A stretch of 64,000 bases of DNA from assembly GCA_025757685.1 (NCBI GenBank), contig CP107220.1:397501-461500 (forward strand), read 5' to 3'. The notes beneath the pieces were generated by a model that was given only the letters and a program-made list of their open reading frames with translations, was not told where the DNA came from and did not search any database. This DNA comes from Oscillospiraceae bacterium. GTDB lineage: Bacteria > Bacillota > Clostridia > Oscillospirales > Acutalibacteraceae. How positions within the stretch are numbered: the stretch's first letter is position 1; each line of letters starts with the position of its first letter. This document shows, piece after piece, positions 8,170 through 16,783 of this stretch. Made by a program: the position numbers and the translations under genes.

Positions 8170-10524
8170 TTATTTACGCTTTCGTTTGAATTTGCGGGAA
8201 CCGGACAGTACCGCCTTTAAGTCCATCAGCTCCTCAAAGGGGGTGGAGCCGTCAGCCACACTAAAGTCCGCTGCGCTGGAGGCTAGGTCGTCGGTGGCAA
8301 TCTGTGGGGCTGCCTCCGGTGCGTACGCGCTGTCCACCAACTGCCGGTCCATAAAGAGTCTGACCATTTTGTTTTTGTACCGTACAAAGGTGATGTAGTG
8401 GGCACCGTCCTCAAGGGACGCTTGGATCTTACAGCCGCCGAACGTGCCGTGCAGGACGCCGTTTGCGATCCAAATTGCCGCGTCCTTGCCCCTGCAGATA
8501 TTGGCGTCTGCGTTACTGCTCACCGTAAAGGATAAAGTGAAGTCGTTTGTATTCTCCGGTGCCAGGCAGCGGTTGTCCCGGTCGCCGAACTGGAAGATCT
8601 TCATTTCAAAGGGCGCCAGGGTGATCTGCATTTTATCCCCATAAGAGAACAGATCCAGGCTGTCCGCCCCGGTGGTGTTGTACACATTGTAGCACTTTAC
8701 CGCCCGCAGATTCTCCGGGCAGCCCATCAGCTTGTTCAGGGTCAGGGTCAGATCTGTTTTTTCGTCTGTGGGATTGCGCAGGGCAATGATGCCTTCGCCC
8801 GCCTTTGTCCAGGCGGCATAGGCATAAATGTTGTTCTCTGCCGGGTCGCCGCCCAGCAGCATGGCGTTCTTTAAGATGTGATGGTTGGCCTTTTGCCAGC
8901 GGAGCATACGGGCGAGAATGCGCCACTTGGCGCTGTTCATCTTATTGTAGCTCAGGTACAGCTCGTTAAAGGCCTGGCCCCGACAAGCATTCCAAAACAG
9001 GAACTTTTCAAATTCTTCGTCGGTATACTCCACCTTAGCGGTGTTGCCGTAGATTGGTTCGTGATTGTAAATATTCTTGGCCGGGAATTGCAGTGCGCGG
9101 GTGCACATAAAGTCGTAGTACATGGAGTCCCGGTATGTGATCTCCGCGTCCACCTGAGCCTGCTGCTCCAGGTTCTTGGCAAAGCCGATGTCCATGGAGT
9201 TTTGCAGCCACACGCTGTTCACATATTGCAGCCACCAGGGAGAGGGGTTCACATAGCAGGTCATATTGATCCACAGGGGCTTGTTGTCCTTGGCTCTGCT
9301 CTCCCGCAGGCGGGTGAACAGGTCGATCCACCGCTGCCACATTTCCGTAACAAAATACATATCGTTCTCGCCGCCGGTGATGTGGTCATGCTTTGGGTTG
9401 GTGCAGGGCTTTAGGCAAAAGCCGTCCAGCTTCAGGTACTGAATGTCAAATTCCGTGCAGGTGTCCGTGAGAAATTTTTCCAGATTTTGCAGGTATTTCT
9501 CCGAGCCGACGCAAATGTCCATACTGTCACTGTTCAGGTAGCCGTTGCCGCCTTTTTCAATCTTTTTGGCAAAGCGTGGAGTGGCGGCCGTGTAGCCGCC
9601 GCGAGGACCCAGCCAAAGGCCAAAGGTGGAGCCCAGCTTGTGGCACTGGTCGGTGGCGTCCGTCAGCTTGTTGGGGAATTTTTTGTTAAAGCTCCAAAAC
9701 GGTGCTTTGTAGTTGTTCCAGCCGTCGTCGATCACATAGGCGTCCAGTGGGGGCACGCCGTGATCGCTAAGCCCCTGCTCGATCTCATAAAAAGAGCGCT
9801 CAATATTGTCCGCGTCAATGTTCAGCATGTGGTCGTACCAGCTGTTGTACTGCACGCGGAAGTCGCTTTTGGTGCTGATGTATTCAATGTAGTCAAAGAA
9901 CGCGCCCTGCACCTCTGCCATGGTGTTGCCGGTGGCGCCGCCCATGACAGTAGCAGGGCAGGTAAAGCGGCCGTGTACCGGGTGACCTACATAGTATTTG
10001 ACTTGACCGATACCGTACTGAATACGGTTGTCCGTGGCCGGAAACTCACAGCCGAAGAACAGGCTGTCAATGTAAAAGGGCTGACCCAGGATCGCCATAG
10101 CGTCCGGGATCTGCATGCTGGTCTCCACGTCGTCCGGAATAGAGAAGTGGGTCTGTGAGTTGATCACACCGATGTGTTCCAGGGCAATGTAGTCGATCAC
10201 CTTGTCCTCGGTGGCTTGGATAAATTGCAGTTGCTTTTTCAGCGTGTTGCCGTCCCGGCCCACCCAGTAGCGCATGGTCACGGTGATGCCCTCAAATTCT
10301 TCAAAGGTAAACACCAGCTTACCGTCCCGCTCGGCGGAGTCCGTCACCTTCAGTCCCTTGGAGGAGAACTCGGTGCCGTCCGTAAAGTGAAAGGTGAATT
10401 CCGTGCTGTTGCCGTCCGGCACCAGGTCCATACCGGAGCGGGTGTTGCGAATGCGGGAGGCGTACAGATACCCCTCGTTGACCTTAAATTCCCGTTGCAG
10501 GGCGTTGCTCTTCAATCTGAACAT
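8170..10524 (-). CDS. GH36-like (clan GH-D) alpha-galactosidase-type glycosidase with C-terminal LamG-like domain
   Basis: A 784-residue protein. An N-terminal beta-rich domain (to about residue 220) is followed by a TIM barrel whose motifs YVIDDGW (264-269) and YLKLDGF (363-369, candidate nucleophile Asp367) match clan GH-D, which includes alpha-galactosidases and alpha-N-acetylgalactosaminidases. The last 110 residues (from about 670), with a motif resembling VRLFMDRQLVDSAY, look like a concanavalin/laminin-G type carbohydrate-binding domain. There is no signal peptide, so it acts in the cytoplasm or is released otherwise. It lies between a TSCPD protein and two signal peptidases. The substrate cannot be fixed from sequence. 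Confidence 0.75.
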   Translation of the reverse strand: MFRLKSNALQREFKVNEGYLYASRIRNTRSGMDLVPDGNSTEFTFHFTDGTEFSSKGLKVTDSAERDGKLVFTFEEFEGITVTMRYWVGRDGNTLKKQLQFIQATEDKVIDYIALEHIGVINSQTHFSIPDDVETSMQIPDAMAILGQPFYIDSLFFGCEFPATDNRIQYGIGQVKYYVGHPVHGRFTCPATVMGGATGNTMAEVQGAFFDYIEYISTKSDFRVQYNSWYDHMLNIDADNIERSFYEIEQGLSDHGVPPLDAYVIDDGWNNYKAPFWSFNKKFPNKLTDATDQCHKLGSTFGLWLGPRGGYTAATPRFAKKIEKGGNGYLNSDSMDICVGSEKYLQNLEKFLTDTCTEFDIQYLKLDGFCLKPCTNPKHDHITGGENDMYFVTEMWQRWIDLFTRLRESRAKDNKPLWINMTCYVNPSPWWLQYVNSVWLQNSMDIGFAKNLEQQAQVDAEITYRDSMYYDFMCTRALQFPAKNIYNHEPIYGNTAKVEYTDEEFEKFLFWNACRGQAFNELYLSYNKMNSAKWRILARMLRWQKANHHILKNAMLLGGDPAENNIYAYAAWTKAGEGIIALRNPTDEKTDLTLTLNKLMGCPENLRAVKCYNVYNTTGADSLDLFSYGDKMQITLAPFEMKIFQFGDRDNRCLAPENTNDFTLSFTVSSNADANICRGKDAAIWIANGVLHGTFGGCKIQASLEDGAHYITFVRYKNKMVRLFMDRQLVDSAYAPEAAPQIATDDLASSAADFSVADGSTPFEELMDLKAVLSGSRKFKRKRK

Positions 10525-10547
10525 ATACTTGCTCCTTTTGCAGGATT

Positions 10548-10793
10548 TTACAGAACTTCGTCAATGGCTTTTGCCAGCTGATCCGGGCAGGAGGTGCCCT
10601 TGCCGTTGCAGTTGATGCCACGCAGCTTTTGGATCACATCTTCTGCCGGCTGACCCTCTACCAGTGCGGCGATACCTTGCAGGTTGCCGTTGCAGCCACC
10701 AAGGAATTTTACATTGCGTACCTTGCCCGCCTCGTCCAAATCAAAGGTGATCTGCCGGGAGCAGGTACCGTGGGTATTATAAGTGTAGCTCAT
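10548..10793 (-). CDS. TSCPD domain protein, TIGR03905 type
   Basis: 81 residues matching the small stand-alone TSCPD family (TIGR03905), related to the C-terminal zinc-binding domain of some B12-dependent ribonucleotide reductases. Conserved Cys11, Cys34, Cys62 and Cys69 (in GTSCPDQLAKAI) probably bind metal. The biochemical role is unknown. It begins the minus-strand operon that continues into the GH36-like gene 23 bp later and is served by a good promoter. Confidence 0.85.
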   Translation of the reverse strand: MSYTYNTHGTCSRQITFDLDEAGKVRNVKFLGGCNGNLQGIAALVEGQPAEDVIQKLRGINCNGKGTSCPDQLAKAIDEVL

Positions 10794-10848
10794 TTGGTTT
10801 CTCCTGTATTTTAAGATACTATATTACTTTATTATATCTGCACTCTCT

Positions 10849-10877
10849 ATTATACATACTCTTGCTCGGGATTGCAA
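10849..10877 (-). promoter_or_regulatory. Predicted promoter for the TSCPD-glycosidase-signal peptidase operon
   Basis: Minus-strand TTGCAA (872-877 of the 10-kb block), 17 bp, TATAAT (10849-10854), followed by an AT-rich leader of about 50 bp and a GGAG ribosome binding site before the TSCPD gene. Confidence 0.6.
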
Positions 10878-10996
10878 TATAGGGTCTGTGACATTTCTGT
10901 AAATCCCGCCGGAGGCACAGGACAGTTTTGCCCCGAATGTCCAATAATCGGCACATTGCCTAAAAACATGCCCTTATCTTTGTCAGTTTTGTTCTA

Positions 10997-11025
10997 TTGC
11001 ATAAAAATCAGCCCTGTGTTAAACT
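10997..11025 (+). promoter_or_regulatory. Possible promoter for the iol genes
   Basis: TTGCAT (10997-11002), 17 bp, TAAACT (11020-11025). A second candidate -10, TATAGG near 11034, is also present. No operator palindrome is obvious. Confidence 0.35.
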
Positions 11026-11088
11026 AAAATTTGATATAGGGTACGCTCGTGCGGGCGCCCGGAATTGCTTTTAAGAGAGGTACTGTTT

Positions 11089-12102
11089 ATGCAAAAACTG
11101 CGCGTTGGCATCATCGGCGCCGGTCGGATCGGCCAGGTGCACGCCAAATCCATTACTTACCACATTCCCCAGGCGGAGATCGTGGCCATTAGCGACCTGT
11201 TCCCGGAGAACGCCCAAAAGGTGGCGGACGACCTGGGTATTCCCAAAGCGGTGCAGGATTATCACGAAATTCTCAAGGATCCTACGGTGGATGCAGTGCT
11301 GATCTGCTCCTCTACCGATACCCACGCGGATATTGCTGTGGAGGCAGCCAAGGCCGGTAAGCATATCTTTTGCGAAAAGCCGGTGGATCTGACCGTTGCT
11401 AAGATCAAGGCAGTGGAAGCGGCTGTAAAAGAGGCGGGGGTAAAGCTGCAGATCGGCTTTAACCGCCGGTACGACCACAACTTTGCCGCCATTAAAGATT
11501 TGGCAAACGCCGGCAAGATTGGCCAGCTCCAGACCATTAAGATCACTTCACGCGACCCGGAGCCGCCCCCGGTTTCTTATGTAAAAGTCAGCGGCGGCAT
11601 CTTCCTGGATATGACCGTCCATGACTTTGATATGGCTCGCTTTATCGGCGGCGAGGTGGAGGAAGTGTTCGTCAACGCTGCCGTGCTGGTAGACCCGGCC
11701 ATCGGTGAAGCAGGCGATGTGGACACGGCGCTGGTCAGCCTGAAATTCAAGAACGGCGCCATTGGTGTCATTGACAACTGCCGTAAGGCCTCTTACGGCT
11801 ACGACCAGCGGCTGGAGGTGTTTGGATCCAAGGCCCAGGCTTCCGCTGCCAACGACACCCCCACCCATGTGGCGTTTATTGATGAGAACGGCAAGGTGAC
11901 GGATAAGCCGCTGTACTTCTTCCTAGAGCGGTATATGCAGTCCTTTACCGACGAGATGACCGAATTTATCGACTGTGTGCTCCACGATAAGCCCACCAAG
12001 ACCACGGTGGAGGACGGCTTGCAGGCGCTGCGTATGGGTCTGGCTGCCAAAAAGTCGCTGGCCGAGCACCGCCCGGTAAAGCTCAGCGAGATCGAAGCAT
12101 AA
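11089..12102 (+). CDS. iolG: Inositol 2-dehydrogenase-like oxidoreductase (Gfo/Idh/MocA family)
   Basis: NAD-dependent oxidation of myo-inositol to 2-keto-myo-inositol (scyllo-inosose) is inferred, the first step of inositol catabolism. The 337-residue protein has the Rossmann motif GAGRIG (residues 10-15), the family signature CEKP (95-98, catalytic Lys97) and DMTVHDFDMARF with the conserved Asp/His active-site pair. The ATG at 11089 has AGAGAGG 8 bp upstream; an in-frame TTG at 11065 has no ribosome binding site. Directly followed by iolD and iolE, which supports inositol rather than another polyol. Confidence 0.88.
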   Translation: MQKLRVGIIGAGRIGQVHAKSITYHIPQAEIVAISDLFPENAQKVADDLGIPKAVQDYHEILKDPTVDAVLICSSTDTHADIAVEAAKAGKHIFCEKPVDLTVAKIKAVEAAVKEAGVKLQIGFNRRYDHNFAAIKDLANAGKIGQLQTIKITSRDPEPPPVSYVKVSGGIFLDMTVHDFDMARFIGGEVEEVFVNAAVLVDPAIGEAGDVDTALVSLKFKNGAIGVIDNCRKASYGYDQRLEVFGSKAQASAANDTPTHVAFIDENGKVTDKPLYFFLERYMQSFTDEMTEFIDCVLHDKPTKTTVEDGLQALRMGLAAKKSLAEHRPVKLSEIEA

Positions 12103-12127
12103 TTTCAATCTAAAGGACTTTGAGTAT

Positions 12128-13981
12128 ATGAAGCGAGTTAGACTGACCATGTCCCAGGCACTAGTACAGTTCCTGGACAATCAATATATCGAATGTGACG
12201 GCGTAGAAAGCAAGTTCGTCAGCGGCATCTTTGGCATTTTTGGTCACGGGTGCGTGGTGGGCGTGGGCCAGGCGCTGGAGCAGGGGGGCCATAACCTGAA
12301 ATTTTATCAGGGCAAGAATGAGCAGAATATGGCGCTGGCTGCTGTGGCTTATGCCAAGCAGATGGATCGCAAGGCTATTATTCCCTGCGTGTCCTCCATC
12401 GGCCCGGGCGCGACCAATATGGTTACCGCTTGCGGCTGCGCCACTGCCAACCGCATTCCGCTGTTGGTGCTGCCCGGCGACACCTTTGCCTGCCGCCAGC
12501 CGGACCCGGTGCTCCAGCAGGCCGAGTTTTTTGACAACTACGGTCGCACGGTAACAGATGCTTTTAAGGGCGTGTGCCATTATTTTGACCGGATCAATCG
12601 GCCGGAGCAGTTGATGACCGCCTGCCTAAATGCCATGCGGGTGCTGACAGACCCGGCGGATACCGGCGCCGTTTGTTTGGCCATGCCACAGGATGTGGAG
12701 GGCGAGGCCTACGACTATCCGGTGCACTTCCTGCAAAAGCGGGTGTGGCACCTGGATCGTCGCCCGGTGGCGGAGAGCCAGCTGCAGCGGGCAGTGGCTG
12801 CGATCAAGCAGGCCAAAAAGCCCATTCTGATTTGCGGCGGCGGTGTGCGTTACAGCGGGGCAGAGGTTGCCCTGCAAAAGTTGGCGGAGACCTATAATAT
12901 TCCCATTGCGGAGACGCAGGCCGGGCGCAGTTTGGTGCCTTGGCAGCACCCGCTGAACCTGGGCGGTATCGGCGTCACCGGCGGCAAGGCTGCCAATGTG
13001 ATCGGTCGGGATGCTGATCTGATCATCGGCGTGGGCACGCGGTTCTCCGATTTTACCACTTCTTCCAAGTGGCTGTTTAACCAGGACCGCAAGGTGCTGG
13101 GAATCAATATTTGTCCCTTTGACGCGTATAAAATGGATGCCGAGGCCATTGTGGCAGATGCGAAGATGACCTTAGAGGCTCTGCTGCCTGCTTTGGCCGG
13201 ATACAAGACTGCCTATACCGGTGAGATTGCAGCCGCCAAGGCCGAGTGGGAAGCCATTGTAGACGATTACTATACCAAAGAGCTGCCCGGTGGGCTGAAC
13301 CAAACTTTGGCTCTGGGCATTATCAACGAGTTTATGCCCAACGACGCCATTGCTCTTGGCTCTGCCGGTTCTCTGCCCGGGGATATGCAGCGTCTGTTCC
13401 GTCCCAAGGACCGCGGCACCTACCACATGGAGTACGGCTACTCCAATATGGGCTATGAGGTCAACGGCGCGCTGGGCGCTAAGCTGGCTTGCCCGGACAA
13501 AGAAGTGTACACCTTCTGCGGGGACGGCTCTTTCCTGATGGGTCACAGCGAGTTGTATACCGCTTTGCAAGAGGGATTGAAGATCAATGTGTGCCTGTTT
13601 GACAATATGGGTTGGGGCTGCATTGAGAATTTGCAAAACAACCAGGGCACCGATACCTTTGGCACCGTGTTCCGCGCCCGCAACCCTAAGACGGGTATGC
13701 TGGACGGGGCGGAGATCGCCGTGGACTTTGCCAAGATCGCAGAGGGCTACGGTGCAAAGGGCTACACCTGCCGCACCTCGGAGGAGCTGCGCGCCGCACT
13801 GGCAGACGCAGCTACCCAGGACCGGGCGTGCCTGTTTGATATTAAGGTGCTGCCCAAGACCATGACCCCCGGCTTTGAGAGCTGGTGGCGCGTGGGCGTG
13901 GCGGAGGTGTCGAAGAGCGAGACCGTGGCCGCCGCCTATGCGGATATGCAGGCGAATATCGCCAAGACTTTTGATTATTAA
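12128..13981 (+). CDS. iolD: 3D-(3,5/4)-trihydroxycyclohexane-1,2-dione hydrolase
   Basis: ThDP-dependent ring-opening enzyme that converts the cyclic diketone made by IolE into 5-deoxy-glucuronate. 617 residues, near the family norm. Strong family stretches include GHGCVVGVGQALEQ and YQGKNEQNMALAA near the N-terminus, RQPDPVLQQ near residue 120, AGSLPGDMQRL and HMEYGYSNMGYEV in the C-terminal half, and the ThDP/Mg motif GDGSFLMGHSEL (about residue 465) ending in the NNQG-containing loop. It sits 25 bp after iolG and 12 bp before iolE. Confidence 0.93.
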   Translation: MKRVRLTMSQALVQFLDNQYIECDGVESKFVSGIFGIFGHGCVVGVGQALEQGGHNLKFYQGKNEQNMALAAVAYAKQMDRKAIIPCVSSIGPGATNMVTACGCATANRIPLLVLPGDTFACRQPDPVLQQAEFFDNYGRTVTDAFKGVCHYFDRINRPEQLMTACLNAMRVLTDPADTGAVCLAMPQDVEGEAYDYPVHFLQKRVWHLDRRPVAESQLQRAVAAIKQAKKPILICGGGVRYSGAEVALQKLAETYNIPIAETQAGRSLVPWQHPLNLGGIGVTGGKAANVIGRDADLIIGVGTRFSDFTTSSKWLFNQDRKVLGINICPFDAYKMDAEAIVADAKMTLEALLPALAGYKTAYTGEIAAAKAEWEAIVDDYYTKELPGGLNQTLALGIINEFMPNDAIALGSAGSLPGDMQRLFRPKDRGTYHMEYGYSNMGYEVNGALGAKLACPDKEVYTFCGDGSFLMGHSELYTALQEGLKINVCLFDNMGWGCIENLQNNQGTDTFGTVFRARNPKTGMLDGAEIAVDFAKIAEGYGAKGYTCRTSEELRAALADAATQDRACLFDIKVLPKTMTPGFESWWRVGVAEVSKSETVAAAYADMQANIAKTFDY

Positions 13982-13993
13982 GGAGCACAGCCT

Positions 13994-14893
13994 ATGCTAA
14001 ACCCGGATAAAGTAAAATTGGCCATTGCCCCCATCGGCTGGACCAATGACGATATGCCCGACCTGGGCGCAGAAAATACCTTTGAGCAGTGCATCAGCGA
14101 GATGGCGCTGGCCGGTTTCACCGGCTCGGAGATCGGCAACAAGTATCCGTCCGATCCGGCGGTGCTCAAGCCGTATTTGGACATTCGCGGGCTGCAAATT
14201 TGCAACGCTTGGTTCTCATCTTACCTGACTTCCAAGCCTTATGAGGAGACCATCGCCGCCTTTAAGCAGCACTGCGACAAGCTGCACGCCTTGGGCGCCA
14301 AGGTGATCGGCGCTTCCGAGCAGGGCAATTCCATTCAAGGTTGCCTGGACAAATCCATTTTGGACGAAAAGCCGGTGTACACCGAAGAGCAGTGGCAGAC
14401 GGTGGCGCGGGGATTTAACGAGATGGGCGCTTACGCCCGGTCCAAGGGCATGTACTTTACCGTGCACCACCATATGGGTACCGGCGTGCAGACGGCGGAG
14501 GAGATCGACCGCTTGATGGAATTGACGGATCCGGAACTGGTGTTCCTGCTGTTTGACAGCGGTCACCTGACCTTTGCCGGGATTGACCCGGTACCGGTAC
14601 TGGAGAAGTACGCCCATCGGGTCAAGCATGTGCACCTGAAGGATGTGCGCCTGGATGTGTACAATAACCGGGTGGTGCCGGAGCACATGAGCTTTTTGGA
14701 TGCCGTGCGTGCCGGTGTGTTTACCGTGCCCGGCGACGGCGATGTGGACTTTAAGCCCATCTTTGATATTTTGGACCGTACCGGCTACGAGGGCTGGGTG
14801 GTGGTCGAGGCCGAGCAGGACCCGGCCAAGGCCAATCCCTTTGCCTACGCGGTCAAGGCCCGCAAGTACATTAAAGAGGTCGCCGGTCTGTAA
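13994..14893 (+). CDS. iolE: Myo-inosose-2 dehydratase
   Basis: TIM-barrel (AP-endonuclease 2 fold) dehydratase of 299 residues that converts scyllo-inosose to the 1,2-dione substrate of IolD. The opening IAPIGWTNDDMPDLGAENTF is diagnostic for the IolE family, and metal-binding segments HHHMGTGVQT, DSGHLTFAGIDP and HVHLKDVR are intact. AAGGAG precedes the ATG. Last gene of the trio; iolB, iolC, iolJ, iolA and transport genes are not in the window. Confidence 0.93.
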   Translation: MLNPDKVKLAIAPIGWTNDDMPDLGAENTFEQCISEMALAGFTGSEIGNKYPSDPAVLKPYLDIRGLQICNAWFSSYLTSKPYEETIAAFKQHCDKLHALGAKVIGASEQGNSIQGCLDKSILDEKPVYTEEQWQTVARGFNEMGAYARSKGMYFTVHHHMGTGVQTAEEIDRLMELTDPELVFLLFDSGHLTFAGIDPVPVLEKYAHRVKHVHLKDVRLDVYNNRVVPEHMSFLDAVRAGVFTVPGDGDVDFKPIFDILDRTGYEGWVVVEAEQDPAKANPFAYAVKARKYIKEVAGL

Positions 14894-14903
14894 AAAAACG
14901 ACA

Positions 14904-14942
14904 ATGGGGGAGTGGTTCATCGCCACCCCCCTCTATTTTTGT
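14904..14942 (+). terminator. Intrinsic terminator after iolE
   Basis: GGGGGAGTGG pairs with CCACCCCCC (one bulged A) around a short loop and is followed by CTCTATTTTT. It lies about 12 bp after the iolE stop. Confidence 0.7.
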
Positions 14943-14970
14943 CTATTATCTTATGCCGTTGTGGATTTTA

Positions 14971-14999
14971 TTGCGTTTCGCAGTGGAATTTGATATAGT
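14971..14999 (+). promoter_or_regulatory. Predicted promoter for the secreted FN3 protein gene
   Basis: TTGCGT (14971-14976), 17 bp, TATAGT (14994-14999), about 40 bp upstream of the start codon. Confidence 0.5.
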
Positions 15000-15041
15000 T
15001 AAGTTAAAGTTAGGAAAAGAATTTTGAAAGGAGTTCTTCTT

Positions 15042-16085
15042 ATGAAAAAGATTTTATCCACCACCTTGGCGCTGCTGTTGGTGCTTACCACCGTATGCAG
15101 CGTCAGTCTGTCCGCCCAGGCGGCTACGGCTACCGACCGAGTTTATGAGTTGCATTATGGCGACAAGTTGACTGTGACTTTTCAGCCCGGCGAAGATCAT
15201 CGGCTGATGTTCGCAACCATGACCGCTACGGAGACAAAATTCTATGAATTCCGTATGACCAACTGCGTTGACGGTGGAATTTTGATTGCAGACAATCCGA
15301 ATTATAAAAACAGCTATGAGCAGGACAAGGAGAGCGGTACGGCTGTATTGGGCGCATATATGGAAAAAGGCAAGACCTACTATTTGGCCTTTATGAGCTG
15401 CCCGGTCAAGGATACGGACTGCGTGATCACCGTGAAGGATCATACCCATAGCTATAAGTATTACCTGAAAAAGGCCACGACGAAGGCCAACGGTTATGAG
15501 GCAACCGGCTGCATTGCTTGCGGCTACTTAAAAGCCGGTACCAAGGAGACCGTTCTTTATGCGGCAAAGAGCATGACCTTGTCTGCTACCTCTTATACCT
15601 ATGACGGAAAGGTGAAAAAGCCTACGGTAACAGTAAAAGACAGCAAAGGCAAGAAAATCAGTGCATCGAATTACGACATTTCTTATTCCGGCGGTTGTAA
15701 GAATGTGGGGCAGTACACAGTGACCGTGAAGTTTAAGAACCGATACAGCGGCTCTATGCGCAAGACCTTTACCATCAAGCCCAAGGGCACCAGCGTGTCT
15801 AAAGTGACCGCTGCTAAAAAAGGCTTTAAGGTCACTTGGAAAAAGCAGGCTACCCAAACCACCGGGTATGAGGTACAGTACAGCACAGCCTCTAACTTCA
15901 AAAAGGGCAATAAGACCGTGACAGTAAGCAAAAATAAGACCACTTCCAAGTCTGTCAGCAAGCTGTCCGCCAAGAAAAAGTATTATGTGCGGGTACGCAC
16001 CTACAAGACCGTGAAAGTGAACGGCAAAAATGTAAAACTTTATTCCGGGTGGAGCAAGGCGAAGAGCGTGACCACCAAGAAATAA
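15042..16085 (+). CDS. Secreted protein with Ig-like and fibronectin type III domains
   Basis: 347 residues starting with a clear signal peptide (basic MKK, hydrophobic core, AQA cleavage site near residue 27). The N-terminal 110 residues are an unrecognised beta-rich domain. A Cys-containing segment near residue 145 (HTHSY ... CIACGY) resembles motifs common in clostridial surface proteins. It is followed by a bacterial Ig-like domain (SYTYDGKVKKPTVTVKDSKG) and a C-terminal FN3 domain with WKK near 260 and YYVRVRTYK near 320. No LPxTG motif. The FN3 domain resembles those of the glucosaminidase at 38144-40276. ATG 15042 is chosen because AAAGGAG lies 8 bp upstream. Function unknown; probably surface adhesion or carbohydrate contact. 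Confidence 0.75.
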   Translation: MKKILSTTLALLLVLTTVCSVSLSAQAATATDRVYELHYGDKLTVTFQPGEDHRLMFATMTATETKFYEFRMTNCVDGGILIADNPNYKNSYEQDKESGTAVLGAYMEKGKTYYLAFMSCPVKDTDCVITVKDHTHSYKYYLKKATTKANGYEATGCIACGYLKAGTKETVLYAAKSMTLSATSYTYDGKVKKPTVTVKDSKGKKISASNYDISYSGGCKNVGQYTVTVKFKNRYSGSMRKTFTIKPKGTSVSKVTAAKKGFKVTWKKQATQTTGYEVQYSTASNFKKGNKTVTVSKNKTTSKSVSKLSAKKKYYVRVRTYKTVKVNGKNVKLYSGWSKAKSVTTKK

Positions 16086-16107
16086 GTTTTGTTTCGGTTT
16101 TTCAATA

Positions 16108-16164
16108 CCCGTAGGGGCGGCAACCTGCCGCCCACGGGCTGATGAGCGCATCGGCCCCTACCGG
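16108..16164. repeat. Small inverted-repeat element
   Basis: GTAGGGGC (16111-16118) and GCCCCTAC (16154-16161) form the ends, and inside lies a perfect hairpin GGGCGGCA-ACC-TGCCGCCC (16115-16133). It has the look of a REP/MITE-like intergenic element. Only this copy was seen in the window. Confidence 0.5.
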
Positions 16165-16186
16165 TTCTTTTCTGCATTACAAACAA

Positions 16187-16224
16187 AAAGGCACCCCATC
16201 TCATTAGGAGATGGGGTGCCTTTC
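16187..16224. terminator. Bidirectional intrinsic terminator
   Basis: AAAGGCACCCCATCTC, a 5-base loop and GAGATGGGGTGCCTTT. It serves the FN3 protein gene on the plus strand and the DtxR-family gene on the minus strand. Confidence 0.85.
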
Positions 16225-16238
16225 CTATTCTTATTGCA

Positions 16239-16634
16239 TTATTCTCGGTTGGCGTCAAAATCTAATTCTGTATGCGTGGCGCAGGCGCGCTTGAGCGCAT
16301 CAAAACTCTCGGCGCTGATTACATGCTCAATGCGGCAGGCGTCCTCCACAGCGGTTTTTGGGTCTACCCCCAGGCCGGTAAGCCAGCGGGAAAGAAAGGT
16401 GTGGCGCTCATACATACGCTGGGCAATCTCCTCCCCTGGGGGCAGCAGCGTGATGTGCCCATTGTCGTCCATCTCAATATAGCCGTTCTCCCGCAGGTTC
16501 TTCATGGCAATGCTCACGCTGGGTTTGGAAAAATCCAACTCATTGGCAATATCGATGGAACGCACGTCCGTGCCCCGCTGGCTGAGCATTAAAATCGTCT
16601 CTAAATAGTTCTCTGCGGATTCTTGAATTTTCAT
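16239..16634 (-). CDS. DtxR/MntR-family metal-dependent transcriptional repressor
   Basis: 131-residue regulator: N-terminal winged helix (residues 1-65, with SAENYLETILML and DFSKPSVSIAMKNLRENGYI as recognition region) and a metal-binding dimerisation domain with the family motif DACRIEHVIS (about 98-107, whose Cys, Glu and His are metal ligands). There is no C-terminal SH3 domain, as in MntR or short IdeR-like proteins. It is divergent from feoA-feoA-feoB. TTAG-N6-CTAA palindromes in the feo promoters and a DtxR-box-like site at its own start region suggest it is the Fe(II)-sensing repressor of ferrous uptake and of itself. Manganese sensing cannot be excluded. Confidence 0.9.
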   Translation of the reverse strand: MKIQESAENYLETILMLSQRGTDVRSIDIANELDFSKPSVSIAMKNLRENGYIEMDDNGHITLLPPGEEIAQRMYERHTFLSRWLTGLGVDPKTAVEDACRIEHVISAESFDALKRACATHTELDFDANRE

Positions 16635-16659
16635 AAAATCACCGTTATTTTTTGTGTAA

Positions 16660-16678
16660 TTTGTTTAGACTAATTGAA
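16660..16678. promoter_or_regulatory. DtxR-box-like operator at the regulator's own promoter
   Basis: The core TTAG-A-CTAA (16665-16673) extended to 19 bp matches 13 of 19 positions of the classical DtxR/IdeR box. It falls at the expected transcription start of the repressor gene, so autorepression is inferred. Confidence 0.55.
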
Positions 16679-16681
16679 CAT

Positions 16682-16710
16682 ATTATACAACAATCTGTGC
16701 AAATCTGCAA
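16682..16710 (-). promoter_or_regulatory. Predicted promoter of the DtxR-family gene
   Basis: Minus-strand TTGCAG (16705-16710), 17 bp, TATAAT (16682-16687), about 50 bp upstream of the start codon. Confidence 0.55.
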
Positions 16711-16747
16711 GAGTGGATTTCGCTTTCCAAAAAATAGGCGGAAAGGC

Positions 16748-16776
16748 TTGACAAATGAGTTAGCCAGTGCTAACAT
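16748..16776 (+). promoter_or_regulatory. Predicted feo promoter
   Basis: TTGACA (16748-16753), 17 bp, TAACAT (16771-16776). The spacer and half of the -10 are covered by the palindrome at 16759-16774, so a bound repressor would exclude RNA polymerase. Confidence 0.65.
16759..16774. promoter_or_regulatory. Operator 1 of feo (TTAG-N6-CTAA)
   Basis: GTTAG-CCAGTG-CTAAC, a perfect palindrome in the outer arms. The TTAG-N6-CTAA spacing equals the half-site spacing of one dimer in the DtxR/IdeR consensus. Confidence 0.7.
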
Positions 16777-16783
16777 ATAGACG

